Part shown: piece after piece, positions 26,302 to 36,681 of the stretch
Numbering within the stretch: the first letter of the stretch is position 1
Layout of the letters: each line of letters opens with the position of its first letter
Origin: Caldilineaceae bacterium
Lineage (GTDB): Bacteria; Chloroflexota; Anaerolineae; Caldilineales; Caldilineaceae
Length of the DNA stretch: 64,000 nucleotides
Reading direction: 5' to 3'
NCBI GenBank assembly: GCA_022824025.1
Contig: JAJEBF010000021.1
Location: forward strand, 1 to 64,000
Notes under the pieces: model-generated
The model's input: only the letters and a program-made list of their open reading frames with translations
What the model was told of the DNA's origin: nothing
Databases searched by the model: none
Position numbers and translations under genes: made by a program

Positions 26302-27726
26302 TCAGTTGCCCAAAGCGCCGGCAAATCTCTCCTTCTCTTTGAGTTCCAATTCCAGCTCCAGCATAGGCGTCTCAAACGGATATCCGCCTGTGAAACAGGC
26401 ATTGCAATAGCCGTCCTCAGCACGAAGGGTACTCATCATCCCTTCAACACTGAGATAGGCCAATGAGTCCACCCCGATGTAGAGTTCGATCTCGTTCAGA
26501 TTCTTGTTGGCTGCGATCAATTCTGACTGGCTCGCCATGTCCACGCCCATAAAACAAGGATACCTGATGGGCGGGCAGGCAACGCGCATATGCACCTCGG
26601 CCGCGCCGGCGTCGCGCAGGAGTTGGACGAGAGGTCCGCTTGTATTGCCTCGAACGATTGAGTCGTCAACCAGCACGACGCGCTCCCCCTGAAGATTGTC
26701 GGGCAAGGGGTTGAATTTCATCGCCACCCCGACCTTTCGCTGTCTGTCGGTAGGTTGAATGAATGTTCGCCCAATGTACCGGCTTTTTATCAGCCCTTCG
26801 CTATAGGCGATTCCGCTCTCTTGTGCGTAGCCAATGGCGTGCGGGGTCCCGCTGTCGGGCACCGGCACAACGATATCTGCTGCTGCCGGCGCCTCGCGTG
26901 CAAGTTGCCGGCCAAGCGCCTGGCGAACCCTATGAACGAGCCGGCCCCCCAGAATGCTGTCCGGTCTGGCAAAGTAAATCTGCTCAAAAGTGCAGAACGC
27001 CGCCTTCTCCGCGGGTACGCCCTGCACAATTTCATAGCCGTCCTGGTCAATGCGGACTATTTCGCCGGGACTGATCTCTTGAATTGCGCGGCCGCCGATG
27101 GTGGCGAAGGCGCAACTCTCCGACGCGATGGCCAGACCATTCTCAAACTCACCAAGCACCAGCGGCCGCAGTCCCCACGGATCCCTTACGCCATAAATGG
27201 CATCTCGGGTCAGGATTGTCAACGAGTACGCTCCCTCTGCAATCGTCATCATCTGACGAATTCGCTGCAGCCAAGTTCCGCGTGCGCCCGCGAGAAGATG
27301 TATGATCAGTTCGCTGTCCGTAGAAGTTGATAGCCCTACGCCCCTTTCCAGAAGTTCGCGACGAAGCTGGGGAGCGTTGACCAGATTGCCATTGTGGCTG
27401 ATCGCGAGTGGGCCGTCGAGCGTCTCCAAAATGTAAGGCTGCGTATTATTCAGGCGGGGCGACCCGGTTGTGGAGTATCGCGTATGTCCAATGCCCAGAT
27501 GCCCTTGCAGATGGAGCAGGTTGTCCTCGTTGAAGACCTGGGAAACGAGGCCCAACCCTTTGTGGATATGAGCGGTTTTGCCGTCGCAGGTGGCGATACC
27601 TGCCGCCTCCTGACCTCGATGCTGCAGAGCGTAGATCGCAAAATAGGCCAGGCGAGCGATATCCATTCCTGGAGCGCTTATGCCAAAAACGCCGCATGCT
27701 TCGCGGGGTGAGTCGAACGGAGGCAT
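26302..27726 (-). CDS. purF: Amidophosphoribosyltransferase
   Basis: A 474-residue enzyme making phosphoribosylamine from PRPP and glutamine, the first committed purine step. A ten-residue propeptide (MPPFDSPREA) precedes the catalytic Cys11, as in the Bacillus-type enzyme. The glutaminase domain shows ALQHRGQEAAG and GHTRYSTTGS; the phosphoribosyltransferase part has VVLVDDSIVRGNTSGPLV. Cysteines in CTFEQIYFARPDS, PPIRYPCFMG and YCNACFTGG are placed like the four ligands of the [4Fe-4S] cluster in oxygen-sensitive PurF. It sits 96 bases after purK in the purine run. Confidence 0.95.
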   Translation of the reverse strand: MPPFDSPREACGVFGISAPGMDIARLAYFAIYALQHRGQEAAGIATCDGKTAHIHKGLGLVSQVFNEDNLLHLQGHLGIGHTRYSTTGSPRLNNTQPYILETLDGPLAISHNGNLVNAPQLRRELLERGVGLSTSTDSELIIHLLAGARGTWLQRIRQMMTIAEGAYSLTILTRDAIYGVRDPWGLRPLVLGEFENGLAIASESCAFATIGGRAIQEISPGEIVRIDQDGYEIVQGVPAEKAAFCTFEQIYFARPDSILGGRLVHRVRQALGRQLAREAPAAADIVVPVPDSGTPHAIGYAQESGIAYSEGLIKSRYIGRTFIQPTDRQRKVGVAMKFNPLPDNLQGERVVLVDDSIVRGNTSGPLVQLLRDAGAAEVHMRVACPPIRYPCFMGVDMASQSELIAANKNLNEIELYIGVDSLAYLSVEGMMSTLRAEDGYCNACFTGGYPFETPMLELELELKEKERFAGALGN

Positions 27727-27822
27727 ATCTGCTTCTCCTTGAAGACAGAGTGCTTACATGTTGGCAGCCCGCACTCAACGACATTGCCCAAGCATTTCAA
27801 CAGGTGCTTCGCAACCGGTAAC

Positions 27823-29025
27823 TCAAACGCGCTGCAAGGCCGCGCGCGCTGCAAGACTCGTCTCCAGGGCGGCGGCAGCCGTTGCTGCCGTCACTGTAAT
27901 ATGCCCCATTTTGCGGCCCGGTCGAGCTTCGCCCTTTCCGTACAGGTGCAACTTTGCGTTTGCGAAAGAAAGCAATTCTTGCCAGTCGGGTTCGCCTCGA
28001 TGCCAAAGATCCCCCAAAAGGTTAACCATGGCTGCCGGTCGCAGCTGCTCAGTCGACCCGACGCTCAGTCCGCAAACCGTTCGCAGCTGCTGCTCAAACT
28101 GGCTTGTCACTGCCCCTTCGATTGTCCAGTGTCCAGAGTTATGGGGACGGGGCGCAATCTCATTGATCAACAAGCGGCCGCCCTTTCTACCCTCCGAAAC
28201 CACAGACTCGGAGCCCTCCCGCAGGCCGGGCAGGAGAAAGAACTCAATGCAGACGACGCCTACAAGACCGAGGAACTCGCACAGATGACGCCCCAGGCTC
28301 TCTGCTTCAGCGCAAACTTCTGGCTCGACCTCGGCCGGCGCAACTGTAACATCCAGAATATGATTGACATGGCGATTCTCAACCAGGGGATAGGCCGCGA
28401 AATCGCCTGCCTCGCCTCGGGCAACGACCAGAGAAAGCTCCTTGTCGAAATTGACTTCGGCCTCAATTACGCATGGTTGACCACCCAGAGCATCCCAGGC
28501 ACCCTCCAGATCGCGATCATCAGCAAGACGTACCTGGCCCTTACCATCATAACCGAAAGCAGCGGTTTTGAGAATGGCAGGTAAGCCTACGCCTTGGACG
28601 GCTTCATGCAGATCAGAAAGTTTTGAAACCGCACGGTAGGTCGTTGTGGGCAAGCCTGCTTTGCTGAGCATCGACTTCTCGCGCAGCCTGTTTTGGGCGG
28701 CATATAGGATCGCGCCGGCGGGTCGCACAAGGGCCCCCTCCCCCTCCCCTAATTCTGCCGCCAGCGAAGGGACATTTTCGAATTCGAATGTTAATGCATC
28801 TACACTTCTGGCAAATGCCCGAATTGAAGCGGGATCGTCGTAGGCTCCCGTAAACTCGCGGTCCGCGATCTGGCCTGTGGGGCTGTTTCGCTCGGGAGAA
28901 TAGGTGTGAATGCCGTATCCCATTCTGCGGGCCTCCATTGCCAGCATCCGGCCTAACTGGCCGCTGCCAAAAACGCCAATCGTGGAACCTGGGGCTAACG
29001 GACGGGGGGGTTCTGGCTCCGGCAT
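27823..29025 (-). CDS. purK: 5-(carboxyamino)imidazole ribonucleotide synthase
   Basis: A 400-residue ATP-grasp enzyme that carboxylates AIR at N5 with bicarbonate. It has the N-terminal IGVFGSGQLGRMLAMEARRM, the ATP-binding PAILKTAAFGYDGKGQ, and the late LINEIAPRPHNSGHWTIEG signature unique to PurK. The start at 29025 gives TGA-G-ATG with the purE stop, a one-base gap; a longer frame reading into purE is less likely. Together with class I PurE it carries out the two-step conversion of AIR to CAIR. Confidence 0.95.
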   Translation of the reverse strand: MPEPEPPRPLAPGSTIGVFGSGQLGRMLAMEARRMGYGIHTYSPERNSPTGQIADREFTGAYDDPASIRAFARSVDALTFEFENVPSLAAELGEGEGALVRPAGAILYAAQNRLREKSMLSKAGLPTTTYRAVSKLSDLHEAVQGVGLPAILKTAAFGYDGKGQVRLADDRDLEGAWDALGGQPCVIEAEVNFDKELSLVVARGEAGDFAAYPLVENRHVNHILDVTVAPAEVEPEVCAEAESLGRHLCEFLGLVGVVCIEFFLLPGLREGSESVVSEGRKGGRLLINEIAPRPHNSGHWTIEGAVTSQFEQQLRTVCGLSVGSTEQLRPAAMVNLLGDLWHRGEPDWQELLSFANAKLHLYGKGEARPGRKMGHITVTAATAAAALETSLAARAALQRV

Positions 29026-29026
29026 C

Positions 29027-29536
29027 TCAATCCTCTTCGACGAGCCGCGACGAAAGAACCTGCCTGGCACGCGCCTCCCGAAACTCTTGCAGCCTCAGGC
29101 GCAGATCCGGCCGCGTCGCCCCTAGAATGGAGACGGCCAGCAAGGCGGCGTTGATGGCCCCAGCTTTGCCAATGGCCATCGTGGCCACAGGCACGCCGGC
29201 GGGCATCTGCACGATAGACAGGAGTGAATCCATTCCTCGGAGGGCCTGGCTCTGGACGGGCACACCGATTACCGGCAGGAGAGTATGCCCGGCGACCATG
29301 CCGGGGAGATGCGCCGCGCCTCCCGCCCCGGCTATGATGACCTCCAAGCCGCGTGCGGAGGCGCCGTCGGCATATTCGCTCATCCATTCGGGAGTACGAT
29401 GGGCCGAAACGACACGACGTTCATGGGGTATGTCAAATTCAGTCAGTGTCTCGGCCGTGAAACGCATGCATTGATCCCAGTCGGAGACACTCCCCATAAT
29501 GACGCCCACTATCGGTGTATTCTCGGAGGCGCTCAC
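29027..29536 (-). CDS. purE: 5-(carboxyamino)imidazole ribonucleotide mutase
   Basis: A 169-residue class I PurE, which moves the carboxylate of N5-CAIR to C4. It shows [20 protein letters not shown], the substrate motif [14 protein letters not shown] with the catalytic histidine, and [16 protein letters not shown]. The presence of purK immediately downstream agrees with class I chemistry. The stop codon almost abuts the purK start. Confidence 0.95.
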   Translation of the reverse strand: MSASENTPIVGVIMGSVSDWDQCMRFTAETLTEFDIPHERRVVSAHRTPEWMSEYADGASARGLEVIIAGAGGAAHLPGMVAGHTLLPVIGVPVQSQALRGMDSLLSIVQMPAGVPVATMAIGKAGAINAALLAVSILGATRPDLRLRLQEFREARARQVLSSRLVEED

Positions 29537-29569
29537 GCCAAGTTGCTCCCCATCACCCTGTTAGGCACG

Positions 29570-30559
29570 CTACACCTCAAAGTATGAACTGAGATTTCGA
29601 GTCACTCTGGCAACCACAGGCTTCTCCCCCGGCTCGAACTGTTGACCGGTAAGGAGTTCATAGCTGCGAATATAGCGCCGACTTGCCTGGCGAGCCAGGT
29701 CGTCTGCCAGCGGAGGCGGGGGCCCGTCGCCAATGTAACCGCTCGCCGCGTAGGCCAGGCGGACAAATTCCTTGTCGAAGTTTTCGGGCTCAGAGTCGCT
29801 TAGATTCCCGCCGCCGTCCTCGCGCTTGACGAGGGCTTCCTCGTAGCTTGCCGTTTTCCAGAATCGGCTGGAATCAGGTGTGTGAATTTCGTCGATCAGC
29901 ATGAGTGTCCCATCGTCAGACAGGCCAAACTCGTATTTTGTGTCCACCAGGAGAAGACCGCCCCGGGCCGCGATCTCTTGCCCGCGGGAAAAGAGCGCTT
30001 GCGCTGCGGCGCAGACGTCTCGCCACAGGCCCGCCTCGACCAATCCCTTCGCAACAATTTCACTGCTGGTGACGGGTTCGTCATGGCCGCCCTTCCCGGC
30101 CTTGGTGGTCGGTGTAATGACAGGCTGCGGAAGGGGATCGTTCTTGCGCATTCCGTCGGGAAACGCCAGCCCGTAGATTGTGCGTTCCCCTTGGTTGTAG
30201 CGGCGCCAGAGGCTCGTCTTCGTGACCCCCGATATGTAGCCTCGAACCACCACCTCTACCGGAAGGGGGCGGCATTTGCGGCAAACCGTTACATTGGGAT
30301 CCGGGGAGTCGAGAAAGTGATTGGCGACAATATCCTTCGTCTGTTCAAACCAAAAGGCCGAAAGCTGAGTCAACACCTGTCCCTTATGGGGAACCAGACC
30401 AAGGATATGATCAAAGGCAGACAAACGATCAGTCGCAATGAGGACAAGCCGATCCTCGCGCTCGTAAATGTCGCGGACCTTGCCGCTCGACTTGGGACCG
30501 AGGAAGTCCAGGTCGATCCCGGCAAAAGCGCCATTCAATTCAGAGTTCACGATGTTCAT
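29570..30559 (-). CDS. purC: Phosphoribosylaminoimidazole-succinocarboxamide synthase
   Basis: A 329-residue SAICAR synthase, of the longer type (about 300 residues, like the yeast Ade1 form) rather than the 240-residue Bacillus form. Seen are SSGKVRDIYEREDRLVLIAT at the N-terminus, RLSAFDHILG, the EVVVRGYISGVTKTSLWRRY block, PTTKAGKGGHDEPVT, and the DEIHTPDSSRFW active-site motif. It ligates aspartate to CAIR. It lies 42 bases after purQ and 33 before purE, in the middle of the purine operon. Confidence 0.95.
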   Translation of the reverse strand: MNIVNSELNGAFAGIDLDFLGPKSSGKVRDIYEREDRLVLIATDRLSAFDHILGLVPHKGQVLTQLSAFWFEQTKDIVANHFLDSPDPNVTVCRKCRPLPVEVVVRGYISGVTKTSLWRRYNQGERTIYGLAFPDGMRKNDPLPQPVITPTTKAGKGGHDEPVTSSEIVAKGLVEAGLWRDVCAAAQALFSRGQEIAARGGLLLVDTKYEFGLSDDGTLMLIDEIHTPDSSRFWKTASYEEALVKREDGGGNLSDSEPENFDKEFVRLAYAASGYIGDGPPPPLADDLARQASRRYIRSYELLTGQQFEPGEKPVVARVTRNLSSYFEV

Positions 30560-30601
30560 CTCCCTTCCTCAGTTGGCCGCGTTCCCCGGGTTACTTCTGG
30601 T

Positions 30602-31405
30602 TCAGAGCGAGGCCCTTGAAATGATGGCCCGAAAAACGGACAGACCAAGCCGGCCGCTCTTGCTAAGGGGATTCTGAATCGACTCAATGTGATCCTCCGG
30701 GTGAGGCATGAGTCCGATTACGTTGCCAGCCGGATTACAGATTCCCGCGATGTCAGCCACCGAACCATTGGGGTTGATAGGGTAGCGGCCGCCGGCGCGC
30801 TCGCCACGGGCGTCGACATATCGGAACGCAACCAGATTGCGCTTCTCCAACTGCCTGAGTGACTCATCGCCATTGACCTGGAAGTTTCCCTCCCCATGGG
30901 CTACCGGACAGAAAACCAGATCTTCGATCTGGGCCAGGCAGTCGGCCTTTGTCTCTGGCTCCACCGCCAGGTGCACCCATCTGCACTCGAAATGGCCCCT
31001 CGTATTGGTTGTCAGAGTCACATCGCGATTTCCTGAAGACGGCCGCCGCTTTGCGCTACCGCCATGCTCTCTACCGTATCCTGGGAGAAGGCCCGCTTTC
31101 ACCAGCGTCTGAAACCCATTGCAGATTCCCAATACAGGTCGGCCGGATTCAACGAACTCTGCCAACTCTTCATGAAAGAAGACCTGCAGATCCAGTGCCA
31201 GCCGCACGCCAGCTCCGAGGGCATCCCCGTAGGAAAAGCCGCCGGGCAGAACCAGCATACCGAACTCAGAAAAGCGAAATGCGCCCGCTCGCAGTTGATT
31301 TATATGCACAATACTCGGCGAGCCGCCGGCCATTTCACAAGCTCGAGCTGCCTCGGCGTCCCGGTTTGTACCTGTGGCGTGGAGGATCAGGACAGGCAAA
31401 CTCAT
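30602..31405 (-). CDS. purQ: Phosphoribosylformylglycinamidine synthase subunit PurQ (glutaminase)
   Basis: A 267-residue class I glutamine amidotransferase. The start [19 protein letters not shown] contains the conserved GTN, then [15 protein letters not shown], the nucleophile elbow [20 protein letters not shown] with the catalytic Cys, and the late GLMPHPEDH histidine-glutamate pair. It supplies ammonia to PurL. ATG at 31405 was preferred over an in-frame TTG nine bases upstream. It follows purL by about 40 bases. The separate PurQ next to a PurS-PurL fusion is notable. Confidence 0.95.
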   Translation of the reverse strand: MSLPVLILHATGTNRDAEAARACEMAGGSPSIVHINQLRAGAFRFSEFGMLVLPGGFSYGDALGAGVRLALDLQVFFHEELAEFVESGRPVLGICNGFQTLVKAGLLPGYGREHGGSAKRRPSSGNRDVTLTTNTRGHFECRWVHLAVEPETKADCLAQIEDLVFCPVAHGEGNFQVNGDESLRQLEKRNLVAFRYVDARGERAGGRYPINPNGSVADIAGICNPAGNVIGLMPHPEDHIESIQNPLSKSGRLGLSVFRAIISRASL

Positions 31406-31444
31406 CTGCGCCAAAGCCGGGCAAATCGCTGATTGATCAGCACG

Positions 31445-34381
31445 TCAGTTGGATGCTTCATCTTTGGCATCGCCTTTCCAGGAGGTCGCAATCTCATCCA
31501 GAGTAAGTTTGAAGAGTCGCTCCGGACCCTTGGTAAAGAGAACCTGCTCGGACGGTAGAACTTCGCCCAAGAGCGCACAGGGCGAACTTGCCATGCTCTC
31601 TTCAAAGCGTCCCCTATCGGCAGGCGTCACTTCCACCAAATGTCGACCATTGGTCTCGCAAAAGAGTTGGACATAAGGATGGAAGAGATCATTTCCGCAA
31701 ATGGCCAGAAGGTCAACCTTTGCTCCGAGGCGTCCCCCCAAACACATTTCAGCCAGGGCTACCGCCAAGCCGCCCTCGCTGAGATCGTGACAGCTCTGGA
31801 TCAGACCCGACCTCATGGCGGCGTGGAGTGCGCGATAGCGCGCGAGCGGGTCATCCGGCATCGCGGGGGCTTCACCCCCTTCCCATCCCAATAGTTGGCT
31901 GAGCAGAGAACCCCCAATTTCCCCGCGAGTCTCCCCCAGAAGGTAGATCAGGTTCCCTGAATCCTTGAAATCAGAAGTGCAAGTGTGGCGCATGTCAGGG
32001 ACGATGCCGATCGCTGAAATCAGCAGGGTCCCCGGAATTGGATGCCCTTCAAATTCATTGTACAAGCTATCCTTTCCGGAGATAAAGGGCGCATTGTAGG
32101 CGACCGCGGCGTCGTAGCAGCCCTGACAGGTCCGAACGAGCGCCCCCAGGCGATCCGGTATCGTGGGATTGCCCCAGCAGAAGTTGTCGAGAAGCGCAAT
32201 CCGATCGGGGTCCGCGCCGACCGCGACGGCGTTGCGAAATGCTTCATCTACGGCGCTCACCGCCATCGAATAGCTGTCCCTTTTGCCCAAGAGCGGGTTT
32301 ATCCCTACGCTGAGAGCGAAGGCTCGTTCATTGTCCCATGTTCCAAGCGGCTTCAGTACGGCCGCGTCAGAAGGTCCATCCATATAAGGCCCAACGAATG
32401 GACGGACGAGGGTGCCCCCGCGCACTTCGTGATCGTAAGTGCGGACGATTCTTTCCTTGCTCGCCACCGAAGGGTGGCTCAACATCTGTAAGAGGACCGT
32501 TCTTTCGTTCAACGACGTTCTGCCCAGTTCATTCTCTGCCGGTTGGGACTTCCAACCTGGCCCGCCTTCATGGTAGTGGGCTTCTCGGCGAGGCAGCGGC
32601 AATCCCTCATGCAGGAACTTCATCGGCAATTCGGCGACGGGGCGGTCATTGTATCGGACCCTCAGCCAGCCGTCTCCGCTGAAACGGCCCAAGTCACGCA
32701 TCTCGACATCCCAAAGATTGGCCAACGCCCCCAGCCGCTCAAGATTGGCCGGCGGGACGGCCAGCACCATTCGTTCTTGGGCCTCAGAAAGCCAGATTTC
32801 CCAAGGCGTAAGACCGGGATACTTCAGGGCAACCTCCATCAGCTCAATGTCCGCGCCCAACTCTTCACCCATCTCGCCCACAGCAGATGAGAGGCCCCCG
32901 GCGCCGCAGTCGGTGATCGCGTTATAGAGTCGAGCGTCTCTGGCATGTTCCACCAACTCGATCAGACCCTTTTCGGTGATGGGATCGCCGATCTGCACTG
33001 CGCTGCCAGACTCCATATGGGTGTCCTGCGTCAACTCGGCAGAGGAAAACGTTGCTCCGTGTATGCCGTCGCGGCCGGTGCGGCCTCCAAGCACAACGAC
33101 CCGGTCCCCTTTCTGCGGCGCCGTTGGATGGGAGCCCTTTGGCAACAGACCAACCGCGCCGCAGAAAACCAGTGGATTGCCCAAATATCCGCTGTCGTAG
33201 ATTACAGTTCCATTGACGGTTGGGAGACCAAGTTTGTTCCCGTAGTCCCCAATGCCAGCGACGACGCCGTCCTCCACACGGGCCGGGTGCAAAACGCCGG
33301 CAGGCACCGCCTCTTGCGGGAAGTTCTGAGGGCCAAAACAGAGCACGTCCGTGCACGCGATGGGGCGGGCGGAAACGGCGATGATGTCACGCACAACGCC
33401 GCCGATGCCCGTGTTCGCGCCGCCAAATGGCTCAAGAGCGGAGGGGTGATTGTGCGTCTCAACTTTGAATGCCAGGTCATATTTGTCATCGAACTCGATG
33501 ATACCGGCATCGTCGATAAAGGCCGATCTCACCCAGGGGCGCTTGACCTTTTCGGTCGCCGCCTGGATATAGGTATTGAGGAGACCCTGTATTTTCTCAG
33601 TCGGATTGGGGCGCCCATGGGGGCCATAGCTTGTAAACTCAACCTCTGCCTTGAATGTCTTGTGGACGCAGTGTTCACTCCAAGTTTGGGCTAAAGTTTC
33701 CAACTCGACATCGGTTGGCGCGCGACCAATCTCTTCATAGTAGCTTTGGATCTCCTTCATTTCCCGCACGTCGAGCGAGAGCGTACGCTCATTGCTGAGC
33801 AACATAAGCGCCGCTTCATCCAGGCCGACTAGAGGGATCTTTTCAACGTAGTTGCGGGCTTCGCTGCTGCGGCCAAACGGCGGCTCAATGGGACCAAGGC
33901 TGTAGCTCTCAATTGTTTCATTGCACAGTAGCCCACGAGCCAGCCGGCGCAATTCGGACTCGGAAAGAACTCCGGTAAGGCGGAACTGCGTTGCCGTCGC
34001 AGCCTGCAGGCCAGGTATCCCCAGCTCAGAAGCGCCTTGCTCCAATACTCGGGCAGATACGTCGGTGACGCCAGGACGCAGGGCAACTTCGATAACCTGG
34101 TCCCCCGCTGCAGTATCAAACCGGCTATCGACTTCAGAAGGTCCGTTTTCAGATTGAGAGGAGATCAGTGCGGTCTCCACCACCGGATCGACGAGAAGCG
34201 CAGCGCAAAGCCTCTCAATCTGTTCCGCGCCGAGTGCCGCGGGCTTATGGTGGGTGAGAAAATACAGACGGGACTTCCTGCAGGACTGCAGCGTATCCAC
34301 GCCGAGCCGATGCGCGGCGGCCACAATCCCGGGATCCCCGGTCTGGTCCTTGGCAGTGACCTCAATGCGAAAAACTGTCAC
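31445..34381 (-). CDS. purL: Phosphoribosylformylglycinamidine synthase PurL with two fused N-terminal PurS-like domains
   Basis: A 978-residue protein, longer than the usual 740-residue small PurL. Residues 1-77 ([24 protein letters not shown]) and about 93-163 ([31 protein letters not shown]) both resemble the PurS subunit, the second more closely. From about residue 200 it is canonical Pur[16 protein letters not shown] (catalytic His237), [24 protein letters not shown] phosphate loop, [18 protein letters not shown], and [17 protein letters not shown]. It converts FGAR to FGAM using PurQ-derived ammonia. The start is GTG with GAGGA upstream. It is the first gene of the run; a TTGACA at 34410-34415 (minus strand) may be part of its promoter. 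Confidence 0.93.
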   Translation of the reverse strand: MTVFRIEVTAKDQTGDPGIVAAAHRLGVDTLQSCRKSRLYFLTHHKPAALGAEQIERLCAALLVDPVVETALISSQSENGPSEVDSRFDTAAGDQVIEVALRPGVTDVSARVLEQGASELGIPGLQAATATQFRLTGVLSESELRRLARGLLCNETIESYSLGPIEPPFGRSSEARNYVEKIPLVGLDEAALMLLSNERTLSLDVREMKEIQSYYEEIGRAPTDVELETLAQTWSEHCVHKTFKAEVEFTSYGPHGRPNPTEKIQGLLNTYIQAATEKVKRPWVRSAFIDDAGIIEFDDKYDLAFKVETHNHPSALEPFGGANTGIGGVVRDIIAVSARPIACTDVLCFGPQNFPQEAVPAGVLHPARVEDGVVAGIGDYGNKLGLPTVNGTVIYDSGYLGNPLVFCGAVGLLPKGSHPTAPQKGDRVVVLGGRTGRDGIHGATFSSAELTQDTHMESGSAVQIGDPITEKGLIELVEHARDARLYNAITDCGAGGLSSAVGEMGEELGADIELMEVALKYPGLTPWEIWLSEAQERMVLAVPPANLERLGALANLWDVEMRDLGRFSGDGWLRVRYNDRPVAELPMKFLHEGLPLPRREAHYHEGGPGWKSQPAENELGRTSLNERTVLLQMLSHPSVASKERIVRTYDHEVRGGTLVRPFVGPYMDGPSDAAVLKPLGTWDNERAFALSVGINPLLGKRDSYSMAVSAVDEAFRNAVAVGADPDRIALLDNFCWGNPTIPDRLGALVRTCQGCYDAAVAYNAPFISGKDSLYNEFEGHPIPGTLLISAIGIVPDMRHTCTSDFKDSGNLIYLLGETRGEIGGSLLSQLLGWEGGEAPAMPDDPLARYRALHAAMRSGLIQSCHDLSEGGLAVALAEMCLGGRLGAKVDLLAICGNDLFHPYVQLFCETNGRHLVEVTPADRGRFEESMASSPCALLGEVLPSEQVLFTKGPERLFKLTLDEIATSWKGDAKDEASN

Positions 34382-34498
34382 AGGAGTCCTCTAAATCAAA
34401 AAGGCCCAATGTCAAGTCGTGGTAAACCACTTGGAGACACGGGGCTTCTTTGAAAGCGCAGTAATTTGGTCGGCCGGCACTGGTGGCCGGCTCTCTTG

Positions 34499-34571
34499 TA
34501 CCCCCAAGGGGATTCGAACCCCTGTTGCAGGCTTGAAAGGCCTGAGTCCTAGTCCTCTAGACGATGGGGGC
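34499..34571 (-). tRNA. tRNA-Glu, anticodon TTC
   Basis: The minus strand folds as a cloverleaf of 73 bases. The acceptor 5' strand is GCCCCCA and the 3' strand TGGGGGT with discriminator A. The anticodon stem is CAGGC/GCCTG around loop CTTTCAA (anticodon TTC), and the T arm is AGGGG-TTCGAAT-CCCCT. Position 1:72 would be G:U rather than the usual G:C. CCA is not encoded. It lies upstream of purL in the same direction; a GCCGGC/GCCGGC hairpin (about 34473-34492) follows its 3' end. Confidence 0.93.
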
Positions 34572-34720
34572 GTGCGGGAGGCTAGCACAGTGAAGAGTCT
34601 ATCAGAAGGAGCGGCCAACGGTCAAATTTGGCGGTATTGAAGATCGATTCGGGAAGGCCCGATTCCTACCCACCGTCTCTATCCGAAAACGCCAGAATGC
34701 CTTGAGACCTCCTGCGCGCT

Positions 34721-35567
34721 TCAACCGCTTTGGCCACCGCGAAGCCTGATCTTCCAGAGCTCGACCACGAGCTCTGAAGGGTAGCCGCTCGGGTCAAAAT
34801 CGTCGGTCTCCCACGCATCGCATCCCACTCTTGCGAACAGCTCCTCAATTGTCCGAGAAGAGTGATGCTGTGCCTCGCCGACCGTATTGTAGAGATAGAC
34901 GGCGGAGGGGGAGAATGACTGGATGGCCCATTTCATAGAGACCAAAGGCGGCGCAGCCTCTTCCAAGCAGACGCAGAAAGTCCTCCTCTCTCTGGTCAAT
35001 TTGGTAACCGTCGTATGTCATCTTCACGTTGAAATGGAATGAGAAATGGCTGCGCAGGTAACCCTGGTTGAGAAGAAACTCACCGATTTCGTCGAGTGCG
35101 GACCTCAGGCAGCGGAAGTCGGCCTCGCTTTTCAGAGCCCTTGGCAAATCCAGTTCAAGATGTTTGACCAGGCTGGAAAAGAAATGCGCCCCTACATCTA
35201 CGGCAAATTTCCGCCTCTCAGAGCCCAAAGCGCTTCCGTTGAACTTCGAGGCCAGCAGATCATAGGCGGATCGGTAGAACCCATAGGAGAGCGCGTCAAA
35301 CTCGCCGGACTGAAGGGGAGCCAATTCGCCGGTCGCCGAAAATGCCCTGACGAGTCCTGGTCGGGCTTCCCGATGATAGACGACAGGAATGTACTCATCG
35401 ACAATGTCCTGGACCGCGTCTACACTCACGGTCAATCCGACCAGCGACGTCCACTGCGCCAGAATCGCCTCTGACATCATCGACAAAAAACTGCTGCCTA
35501 GCGGCCACCATTCCTGGTAATCATCGTAGGGGTGTTGGGCTACGACGGACAAGAGTGTGAGCGACAT
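34721..35567 (-). pseudogene. Unrecognised gene with a probable frameshift near its 3' end
   Basis: A protein starting MSLTLLSVVAQHPYDDYQEW at 35567 runs in one frame to about position 35000. After that the same frame loses coding character (low GC at third positions, RRGTASLFSDN) and stops at 34845. The neighbouring frame has high-GC third positions and a protein-like sequence (VYLYNTVGEAQHHSS, VGCDAWETDDFD) to 34721. Joining them near the short purine tract CAGAGAGAGGAGG (about 34995-35010) gives a product of about 280 residues. The N-terminal part is soluble and helical, without a domain I know. This may be a genuine disrupted gene or an assembly error. It is divergent from the binding-protein gene at 35690. 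Confidence 0.6.
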
Positions 35568-35596
35568 GGTAGTCTCCCCCCTGGCGATCTTTCCAA

Positions 35597-35624
35597 TTGC
35601 CGGATTCTACAGACCTTGTAATAT
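35597..35624 (+). promoter_or_regulatory. Candidate promoter for the amino acid binding-protein gene
   Basis: TTGCCG (35597-35602) and TAATAT (35619-35624) are 16 bases apart, about 65 bases upstream of the ATG at 35690. A perfect TTGACA also occurs at 35629-35634 but without a matching -10. Both are weak indications. Confidence 0.3.
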
Positions 35625-35689
35625 CATATTGACAAACACACTCTTCCCAATTTGGGGAAAATACGTAAGACCGGGAAAGGGAGAATAAA

Positions 35690-36589
35690 ATGAAGCGGCT
35701 ACTTGTATTGTGGTTAATCGCGGCCCTGGCTTTCTCCGGCTGCGTGACTCCTGTCGTGCAGCCGAACGCTCCGGGTGGCGCAGAAGGCGAAGGCGCCGCC
35801 GAGTCCGGCGACCTGCTCGCCCAAATCATGGCGCGTGGATCGATCCGCATCTCTACCGATCCCAACTATGCGCCACAGAGCTTTCTGGACGAAAGCGGCG
35901 CCTTCAAGGGTTTCGATGTGGACGTTGCTCTTGAAATTGCCAGCCGCCTCGGCGTCGAGGTGGAGTTCGTAACGCCCGACTGGGACCTGATTACCGCTGG
36001 GAACTGGGGCGACCAGTGGGACATGAGCGTCGGGTCGATGACGGTTACAACTGCGCGGCAAGAGGTTCTCGACTTCGCTTCTCCCCCCTATTACTATACA
36101 CCAGCTCAGTTCGCGGCAACAGTCGATTCCGGGATCGCTACGCTGGACGATCTGAATGGACAGGCCATCTGTGTTGGCGTCTCCACCACATATGAAAGCT
36201 GGCTGATGGGTGATATGGAAAGTCTGGGTCTGCCTGCCGCCAGTTTCTTCGTTGACGGGCCGCCAAGCGATGTTACGATCATACCACTTACCGTGGACAA
36301 CGACTGCGTGCAACAGCTGCAAGCAGGACGGCAAGAGTTTCAGGCGTTTCTCACCTCAAATACAGTGGTGGAAGCCGCTCTGGCCGAAGGCGTCGCCATT
36401 CATAAGGTAGGCAAGCCTGTGTTTTCGGAAAACCTTGCCGTGGCCTTTGACAGGAATGCTTCCCTGGAAATAGCCAGTTTGGTCAAAAGGGTAAGTGAAA
36501 TCATTTCCGATATGCACGCCGACGAAACACTTAGCAGCCTGTCGATGGAATGGTTTGGCGAGGACCTCACGACAGATCCGACCAAATAG
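35690..36589 (+). CDS. Polar amino acid ABC transporter substrate-binding lipoprotein (family 3)
   Basis: A 299-residue lipoprotein. The signal peptide ends in the lipobox AFSGC (Cys18). After a short Gly/Ala/Glu linker the family 3 fold begins with ISTDPNYAPQSFLDESGAFK and GFDVDVALEIASRLGVEVEF, then VGSMTVTTARQEVLDFASPP and LDDLNGQAICVGVSTTYESW. These proteins bind polar amino acids or similar small ligands outside the membrane. GGGAG precedes the ATG. One permease follows at 36682, with a small hairpin between; no ATPase is in the cluster. Ligand unknown. Confidence 0.9.
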   Translation: MKRLLVLWLIAALAFSGCVTPVVQPNAPGGAEGEGAAESGDLLAQIMARGSIRISTDPNYAPQSFLDESGAFKGFDVDVALEIASRLGVEVEFVTPDWDLITAGNWGDQWDMSVGSMTVTTARQEVLDFASPPYYYTPAQFAATVDSGIATLDDLNGQAICVGVSTTYESWLMGDMESLGLPAASFFVDGPPSDVTIIPLTVDNDCVQQLQAGRQEFQAFLTSNTVVEAALAEGVAIHKVGKPVFSENLAVAFDRNASLEIASLVKRVSEIISDMHADETLSSLSMEWFGEDLTTDPTK

Positions 36590-36641
36590 ATTGCTGGCCA
36601 GGCAGTAAAGTCCAGCCGGCCGCCAAACTGAGCCTTCGCGG

Positions 36642-36659
36642 TGCGCTGCGGCGAGCGCA
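36642..36659 (+). terminator. Short hairpin between binding-protein and permease genes
   Basis: TGCGCT and AGCGCA form a perfect 6-bp stem around the loop GCGGCG, 53 bases after the binding-protein stop. There is no T-run, so it is more likely to affect message stability or to attenuate than to terminate. Confidence 0.4.
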
Positions 36660-36681
36660 GAATTTCGTCGCCTGAATCTTG

